Made by a program: the position numbers and the translations under genes. 64,000 bases of DNA from Phoenix dactylifera. Lineage: Eukaryota > Streptophyta > Magnoliopsida > Arecales > Arecaceae. Of this stretch, positions 56,424 to 64,000 are shown in pieces. The notes under the pieces were generated by a model. That model saw only the letters and a list, made by a program, of their open reading frames with translations. It made no database searches and was not told the origin of the DNA. The DNA lies in contig NC_052399.1 in the NCBI RefSeq assembly GCF_009389715.1, positions 29,645,146-29,709,145 of the forward strand, read 5' to 3'. Numbering within the stretch: the stretch's first letter is position 1; every line of letters starts with the position of its first letter.

Positions 56424-59400
56424 ATGAAGAATAGTTGGTTGTTTCTTACAAATCTGGATGTTGATGGTGAATGCCCATACATCTTTCCGACAGAGTTCCA
56501 ATTATCTGAAGGCTTTGGGCTATTGTCACAGTTTGGTTCACTGGTGGACAGTTCTTTTCATCGTTCCAACCAAATTTATGTTTCTGGAAGTTTAGCCCTT
56601 CAAGAAGCATTTAGTTGCATTTCCAAGTTTTCTGGAGCATTATTTGTCTGGCTTTCTACTGGGTCAAATTCCAATTTACTTCGTAAACTGTCGGGCAATG
56701 CACATGGCTCAAATTCTATATTTAGCCAGTCCTGTACACAAATTAAACATTTTACTTCTTCTAGTCAGAACCTTGCCCGGTTGCATTCTGGTTCTGGGTC
56801 AAATAATGAATTTGCTATACCAGTACTCCTTGCGAAGTTTGTGAATTCCACCATAGGACGCATGTGGAAGGAAGTTGAGCAGCACCATGCTTGCTCTGTT
56901 TTATCATTAGCTGCAGCTCTTATACCACCATTTGGCAATATGTAAGATTCCTTTTCCGACTTTAAGTACTTATTTTCTCTCTTATTTTTACATGTGTTAT
57001 TCAGTATACTCTTTGATCTTCTTACTTTGAGTTCCTTTTACTTTCAACCATAGAAGATCCTCAAAGGTACTATCTGAGTCCATTCCGCTGGAAAACACTG
57101 ATGAACGGATCAATGGATTTATGGATCGATCATGCAATGAGGATGACTATCGAGGCTGCTCTAGTCTTTCTATGTCGAACATAACCTGGAAAAGAGGTGC
57201 AGTTGAACCAAAAACTGGCATCAAGTTCCCCACATTTTTGGAAGATAATTCCAATCCGACTACTGAGGTATTTTACTTTTTGATTTTCTTTTATCATATC
57301 CCATTTGCTTGTCCATGGCATACCACTTATCACTATAGGAAGGGTTGATATTAAAGCACAATCTAGATGCAAAATGCAACTTGCGAGAGTTCCTAATGCA
57401 CCTCATTTTTCAAGAGACCTTTTTAATTTTGTATATTCATTTAGAACCAAGACTTTTTGATAGTTTGAAACTGAATTGATGCATATGCAATGCTTTGAAA
57501 TTTTTTTTGATAGTTTGGGATCTAAAAATTATATTAATATCAGAGCATAAAACAAATATAAGCAAAATGTTCTTTTTAGTTTTTTTTTTCCTTTCTTTTG
57601 TATGCTTATTGGTGTACATAAACTCATATTTGTATGATATATCTCGATTTTGCACTTATGCACTTTCATCAAGCATAAAGACACCTGCATAATCTTTTCC
57701 CATGGGAAATGAATTTTATTTGCCTCTAAAAGTAACCTTCATAGGGACATTTTGGTAATATGATGAGTTGATATCTTGTGAGAATTTCAAAGAAACCTTT
57801 AGTCGAGAGTCCCTATTGCACCTCATTAATTTTGTATATTCATTTAGAACCAAGAATTTCTGATAGTTTGAAACTGAATTGATGCATATGCAATGCTTTG
57901 AAATGAAGTGCAAACTTTTGATAGTTTGGGATCTAAAAATTATATTAATATCAGAGCATAAAACAAATATAAACAAAATGTTCTTTTTAGTTGTTTTTTT
58001 CCTTTCTTTTGTATGCTTATTGGTATACATAAACTCATATTTGTATGATATATCTCGATTTTGTACTTATGCACTTTCATCAAGCATAAAGACACCTGCA
58101 TAATCTTTTCCCGCGGGAAATGAATTTTATTTGCCTCTAAAAGTAACCTTCATAGGGACATTTTGGTAATTTGATGAGTTGATATCTTGTGAGAATTTCA
58201 AAGAAACCTTTAGTCACATTCTCAGATCTCATTCATACCCTCCTCTCTTGTATATTTCCTCCAATCTTCCTATCCATTCACCTTCTTTCCCCACTGCTCA
58301 CAAGCGATCCTTGTTTCTTCCTCCTCTTCCTTTCTACTACCAGTATTATAAAACCCTCTGCTACTCCGTCAGTCTCTGGCGAACACATATGCCGACAATA
58401 TGATAATGTGACTACCATCTTGTCTAGATGTGCTTCTTCCTAACCCAATATCTCTAACATCTTGACCATCACTTGCCTCAACATCAAGCCTGCTTTATCC
58501 CAAGTTTTACATTGATTTAGATGCGAATGTTTTCTGAGCCCTATGTCCCCTCTCTGTAACTCCTCAGCCCATCTGCACATGCTCCTTTATTGGAACTATT
58601 GCGGTGTCTATGCTGTCTCCTGCTATACGATTTTTCATCATGGACACTGGAAACTTGGCAGCAAGCTTTTCTTCTATGCCTATTAATCTCCTTTCTCAGG
58701 AAAATATCAAGTGTTCAAGACATTAGAGGATGCACTTGTATTTTCCTACCATCCAAATCTAAACTAGGAAAGATCCAAGTTATTGTCCTACTGATGCTCC
58801 CTTTATTGCATTCCAATGTAAGCTGAGTTCATGATAAAATAATATACTGTGCCAAACTTCATTGCCTTGACTCCTGAGTTCGTCTTCCATAAAGCTGGTG
58901 GGTTTGGGCTACAATTATCTCAGTACTACTTCATGGCATTGTTGATGAGAGCAGCACCCACTCTTACGATTCCAGAAGTACTCACTGTAGGCAAATTCAA
59001 AATATGAGATTGGGAAAAGAATGAGGATTAATTAGATATAGTGGCAGGCAATATAGGAGTGCATATAAGGCGGATTTGTGAGTGAACAAGTGCTCTGTTA
59101 ACTAAACGAAGAAAAACCAATTTATATAAAGAACACAGGAAACCACAAACTGTATATCCATGTAAAACAAACATATAAATTTTTCTTTGGATTTTAAACA
59201 TTTTTTTATTAAATAATGGAAATTAGCAAGCTTCCATTTTACTTGCAATATTAACATTTTTTAATTTCATCTCATACAATTGATTTACAACTGTAGGAAA
59301 TCCATCTTTTGAATGCAGAGGTTCTTAATGGTGGTAAGAAAAGGGAAGAGGAGAAATAGAAATTAAAAGAAGGGTGGGATATCCATGGGCTATGGGAGAA

Positions 59401-62400
59401 AGAGTGATGAGAGAGGAGGAAGAAGGATGGGTTATAGGCAGGGGAAAAAGGCAGGGCGGGGAGAGGGGGGGGGGGGGAGAGAAGGGGACAAGGAGGGTAT
59501 GCACGAGATTCAATCAATTGATAGAAACTCTTCCCTAACATATCATTAGATATCTCTATTAGTGAATTATCAGATTGTCCTTGTAAAGGTTACTTTTATA
59601 GAGCAGTGCAAGTCATTGTCCACATGGAACAACCAGCCTGGTTGGCCCTAGGGAACAAATAAGCTGCTCCCTGTATATACACACGTAAGCCTATATTAAA
59701 TATGATAATATTTGTTGAAAATTTTTGATGTATGTATATTATATTATCATGTATATGTACGTGTATTGGAAAGGCACTTAAAACAAAATGTTTCATGTTT
59801 GCTTTTAATTCGATCTGCATTTTATATGAGGGTAACAGAATTCTTCTGAGATTTTTTTTTTGGAGAGAATACAGCATCATAACTATGATCGAGAGTTATT
59901 CAGGTTAAAGCTAATAAATTGCTGAATTTATTCATGATTTCATGTAGAATGAACTGGCCAAAAGGTGTCTGGATCAATGTTACTGTGCAAACAATGCATG
60001 TAAAAAAGGAAACTGGTTTCATTATTAATTCACTGATTACATGGCCGAATATTTTTTGGTCTTTTAATTGAATGAGGGTAAAGCCAGAAGGTCCATCGGT
60101 CATTTTGTTGCTAGCTGTAAACACTCTCAATACAATAAACTGTGCAATCTTGTATTCAGATTATAGCTGCATTACTTTGTTCTTGAAATTTATATATTGG
60201 CTCTCTTTTCCTCTGTTTTGTTCCAATAAAGATGCAGATAGGATGACTTGTAGGAATGCGTGACAGCTTTTTGTGAGAGTCAGCCATGACTTTCACTTTC
60301 AATTTTCTTTTAGAGATTATATATGTTTTATTGGATGAAAATAGTGATTTTGGCGTAGGCAACTTAACCAAAGTTGACCCCTCAAGAGTTCTATTCTACA
60401 TTCATTTCAATACAGTAAGCCTTCATACATGTTTCAGGTGCTTATAGGGACTGGCTCCAGAAGCGTGAGAATAATAAAGCTAAAGTCTATGAATGTATAT
60501 GCATTTGGTTTATGTGAGTGATTCTATACATTACATCTGTAATTCTTGTTATCTATTCATATGCCATAGTACGTGCTCTTATTAGCTTTCAGAAGTTAGC
60601 TGCTGATTTAATCTTCAACCTCAACATATCATGATATATTCCTCCTTTTGGATACATTACTGTAAGTTATATATTTCTTCTTATAGATATCCAACCTGAT
60701 TCAGTTTGTGAGAAACTGGGTCCAAAGTATTCTTCTGTGCCTGTCGGCGAACTGCAGAATCGCACAGAGTTTTTTGAAGATCTTCTCAGGTACCTCATTG
60801 TTTTCCTGGAAATGTCATAATGTGACCTTTAGGTCTTTGTTTTCGTCCCCAGTAGTGGCTTCCACTATATCTACCCCTAAATGTTAAATGATTAAAGTAT
60901 TGTAAATTTTGCTACACTGCTACTTTTCTTCTGTAATTCTTACATATTCTGTACTCCTTTTGTTCTGTAATTCTTGCATATTCTGTCTGCACTTTAGAGA
61001 TGAGGTATGGAACTGTACAGGCAAGTAATATTAATACAAACTCTGATGAACTTTTGAAGTTGTTGAGAACTTAAGTAGATATTTGATGCTTGATGATTTG
61101 TAATTGAAAGTGTACTGCTCCACCAGATCAAATAGAATTGTGTGGAGCACATCTGGAATGAAATTTGAGTAACAAAATTGGGAGGTTGCTTAAGGATTTT
61201 AAAGGAAAAAGGAAGTGATGTAGAGAATTTTGTGGCAAAAATGCTTAGATATAGAATTCAATGATTGGGAAAGACAAGTGATACTAGGAGAGGAGCGGTT
61301 GAAATTTCAGTTTGATAGTACTTTCTAATATGTGAGGAATACAGATACATAAAGCTGGCACCAAATAGTTGGGATTAGGATGGATAATTTTGGTTACTGC
61401 TAAGGTTATAGTTTATATAACTTCCAGAGTTCTAAATTGCCAAACATGCTTGTAGCTGAATTTTGACCCTTAGAATGTGCTTATTATTAAGATACCTCTT
61501 GATTATTTACTGGTTCACTGAGCTAACAAATTAATGGAATGTGTTTATTTCTTTCCGATCGCCATGATGAATATTGCTGGACTCTTTTTCAGCATTTGAG
61601 TGCTTTGTGAAGAGAGGGTACGAACTTTACTCTTTCTGCATAAACTTTGATTTGTTTGGGGCCAGTTTTGAGGTTTGTAATGGAAAAATTATTGGACCAG
61701 ATTGTTCTTTGTGCTGTCTTTCTCCATATCTATTCGTAAAGATGACAAGAGGAAAAGTGGCTATAGATCAAGGGATTCGAGTGTCAACCATCTTGTACTA
61801 TGCCAAAAGGGTGTTGACATTGTCATGGATGTATGCTACGATAAGTAACCATCTCAGCCTGTGTGAATTTGATATGCTTGGTACTGGGCCATTTTTCTTT
61901 TTAAGTTCTTCTCTTTGTTTGACCTGGCATGGAACAGCAAGGTATGACTCAGTTTGTGCCAGATATTGGCCAGCATGTCTACCATCACCAGCACTTGAAT
62001 CTTCCGGAATAAATTAATGGCCCTGCTACACTGAGGGATTCCATTTCCCAGCAACCATCTGTTTTGTTGGAAACGTAAGACAAAATCCAAGCTGTGGTTG
62101 CTTATGATCTGGAGCTATACTTCTTGGACTAAGATAACCATATAATCTATCTTTGACCTTGGACTAAGATAACCATCTAATCTGGATTTAGCTTCATATT
62201 GAATATATTTTGTTGAAATGATGGTCCATGTCAGTTGTGTCATCTCTGATCAGCAATATTGTAGGATGTGGAATTTCCAAGTGGTCTTTAGGAAATGGTC
62301 CTACTTACAAGCACTAGAAATAAACAACACTGAAAATTCAGACAGATGTGAAAATTCCAACGAAGATTTGTAAGCACAAATATGGACAAGTCTTGGGTGG

Positions 62401-63916
62401 CTGCTATATGTTGTGTTAGTTTGAGATGGAGAGAAGGTACGAAGAATATTCGAAATTTAACATATATGAGGAAGAGGATAACTGAACCCAGAAATCTTTT
62501 TTAATGTGTTGAAAGCATATGACAGAGTTTGAAGACATTTAATTTTTCAGGTTAGAGAAGCAAGGAAAAGGGTGTATTAAAGCTTCATTTTAGCATAGTT
62601 AAGGCACATGTATGGCTTCCAACTAATGCACAGTCGATTGACAATTATATATGCAATTATGAGATTGTCAGTTTGAACATAACTTTCTTATTAAAAGAAG
62701 AGAGAATATCAAGATGATTTTCAGTATCTAGAAGCTTGAGAAGTATTTGTGGTCCTAAATGTGTTGGAATTAACACCAATTTGGTTGGCTCTCTGGTTGT
62801 GGATGCTATTTGTCAGTGTTGTGTTGCTTGTGGAATTGAATTTACAGGTTAACTTATTTGAAAAAATGTTAAGGGAAGTCATGGAGGATAAAGGATTTAA
62901 ATTTGCTGTAAAATATCTCATATGGAGTTTCAGTTTATATGAGAATTGGGAAGAAAGCTGCAGTATTGATGACCAATAGCTGCCTCTCCGAGATTTCTTT
63001 TATAACAGATTGGTTAGGTTGCCGGCATTTCCAAAAGTTTAGAGCAGAAGGACAAAGTGAGATATGCTTTGATAGTGTTATCTAATAACAACATGTTATA
63101 TGTCACATGAGGGAGTGTTCATATGAAAGTAATGCTGTCCATATTGTGTAGATCAGAATCTTGGGAGGCAAATAATGTAGAGGCAGCTAAAACTAGTTCA
63201 GTAGACATGTGAATGGATGTGTAATAAATGTGAAGAATTGAGAAATTAATTGTTAGAAGGAAGCTTTTTTGTAGAGATTAAGATGATTAAATAAATCAAG
63301 ACATATGCAGGTTGAAAGTATCTGAATAATGCTAAAAGGCCTAAGAAATCTTGGATGGGAGTTGTGCACAAGTAATGAGACCTGCTTTGACAGACTATTT
63401 AACCCTTGATAGATATGTACAACAAAGAAGTACTTACAATTTACCAACAAAAAAAAAGAAGAAGAAAGAAGTATTTACAAAGCATTCACAAGACAAGGTT
63501 TGTTCGTCAAAACTTATGCTGAGGTTCTAGCAACGACCTGTACAATGTTCTTCAGGAATTTCCATTAGATTAGAGAGGAAAAGATGAAGCATACGATAGG
63601 CGGGCTATTCTTGGTAATTTTATGTTGTTGAACAGCTTCTAATTGCTTGTTTGTTTAATTAATTGAGATTTTTATTTTCAAAATCAGGAGTTGCCATCAG
63701 TCTCATTTCACCTATTTTGCTGTTTTAGTAAAAGATGAGTTAACAAGTTCAAGAATGGTAGAATAACTTTGTTGTTTTGTTTTTAAATTTCTTTTCATTT
63801 TTGACTTATGAATGCCATGAGATTAATATTATTCATTATTGATGCAGGGAGGATATCCATATGACTGTTAGGCTGGTTGTTAATTGCAACGGACTCAAAA
63901 TTAATACCGTGCGGCA
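56424..63916 (+). CDS. FAP2: Fatty-acid-binding protein 2-like (chalcone-isomerase fold), 3' truncated by window edge
   Basis: Coding exons: 56424-56941 (exon opens at 56357), 57054-57267, 60438-60513, 60687-60789, 63848-63916, then GTAAGT and the window ends. About 326 residues are visible. The first 220 are family-specific (MKNSWLFLTNLDVDGECPYIF, later FVNSTIGRMWKEVEQ). From residue 228 GIKFPTFLEDN, GTGSRSVRIIKLKSMNVYAFGLY and RTEFFEDLL, MTVRLVVNCNGLKINTVR form the start of a chalcone-isomerase fold. In Arabidopsis, FAP proteins of this fold bind fatty acids in plastids, and FAP2 has such a long N-terminal part; the name is by resemblance. True chalcone isomerase is unlikely given the extension. 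No clear transit peptide is visible. The frame is open upstream of the ATG to the exon edge, so an earlier start in a previous exon is possible. Confidence 0.8.
57384..58218. repeat. Recent tandem duplication, about 0.41-kb units, in intron 2 of the FAP2-like gene
   Basis: Copies at about 57384-57799 and 57800-58218 are nearly identical over most of their length, including AATTTTGTATATTCATTTAG, ATATTAATATCAGAGCATAA, TTCATCAAGCATAAAGACAC and GTAACCTTCATAGGGACATT. Differences are a few indels near the junctions and point changes such as CCCATGGG versus CCCGCGGG. Confidence 0.95.
58219..60437. other. Remainder of intron 2 of the FAP2-like gene
   Basis: No exon-like segment with matching splice phase was found between 57268 and 60437. 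A pyrimidine-rich stretch at 58220-58340 and a purine-rich stretch at 59330-59500 mirror one another in composition, the latter with a 13-base G-run at 59465-59477. A T-run at 59857-59868 may be another retroelement tail. Confidence 0.4.
61400..62100. other. First part of intron 4 of the FAP2-like gene with a 147-codon chance frame
   Basis: An open frame at 61574-62017 (+) is the longest non-exonic frame in this intron. Its translation does not match a family I know. Lack of in-phase splice sites and its position beside a dead LINE suggest repeat debris rather than an exon. Confidence 0.35.
62400..63430 (+). mobile_element. Heavily decayed LINE reverse-transcriptase remnant (RTE-like)
   Basis: Scattered plus-strand phrases follow the order of a plant non-LTR reverse transcriptase C-terminal half: KAYDRV near 62512, AMLYRSESWEANNVEA near 63131-63180 (usual form AMLYGTECWAVKK), a methionine-rich MDV / RIEKLIV zone near 63210-63250, and ILDGSCAQVMRPAL near 63350. 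Stops and frameshifts interrupt every part. Lack of an RNase H domain and the sequence style point to an RTE-like family, distinct from the L1-type copies. It sits in intron 4 of the FAP2-like gene in the same orientation. Confidence 0.6.
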
Positions 63917-64000
63917 GTAAGTAACTAATTTATCTTAGACTTCGTTAATTGGCTTTCTGTAATTTTTTGATTAATTCTAATAAAAAAAGGGGGATGCCTG

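Noticed and set aside
61574-62017. 147-codon plus-strand frame as an additional FAP2 exon or gene
   Set aside because: The exons at 60687-60789 and 63848-63916 join in correct phase without it, and its translation fits no chalcone-isomerase fold.

Overview
This is nuclear DNA from a flowering plant, most likely a monocot; a palm-like genome would fit, but that is inference. The signs are GT-AG introns reaching several kb, AT-rich spacers full of decayed retroelements, a nuclear tRNA-Ser, an intronless P-class PPR gene with a GC-rich 5' end (the usual monocot gradient), and plant-specific protein families. I see no bacterial genes, CRISPR arrays, organelle-derived blocks or intact viruses.

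Layout. Positions 2-489 (+) are the last two coding exons of a gene ending in a TGS-like domain, best matched to chloroplast RSH1. A decayed L1-type LINE follows (818-2825, minus), then a 3' flank with a tandem duplication leading into tRNA-Ser(GCU) at 3742-3823. From about 3.8 to 7.4 kb there is only AT-rich spacer with degenerate repeats. A PPR gene lies at 7596-9236 (minus), with a perfect 78-bp tandem duplication just past its stop. A 15-exon gene for a 363-residue four-TM plus coiled-coil protein (TMEM192-like) covers 11121-30210 (minus). It includes a 15-nt microexon and a GC-AG intron, and its long introns hold repeats and a LINE tail.

From 30.2 to 34.3 kb is an intergenic block with a second LINE 3' end and an extremely AT-rich stretch. 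Three plus-strand genes complete the window. They are a UMP-CMP kinase (CDS 36581-40790, 2.1-kb leader intron, probably spliced 3'UTR), an ESF1-type ribosome biogenesis factor (43659-52166, 7 exons, 802 residues), and the first part of a chalcone-isomerase-fold fatty-acid-binding protein, FAP2-like (56424-63916, continuing past the window). The last gene's introns hold a recent 0.4-kb tandem duplication and a decayed second type of LINE.

The genes look like unrelated housekeeping loci: stringent response, organellar RNA processing, an endomembrane protein, pyrimidine nucleotide supply, pre-rRNA processing and plastid lipid binding. I found no gene cluster and no convincing new biological system. 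The most interesting points are at splice-site level (GC-AG intron, microexon, NAGNAG acceptor, 3'UTR introns), a minimal uORF, and several local tandem duplications. All exon models were built by hand from splice signals and frame continuity, without transcript evidence.
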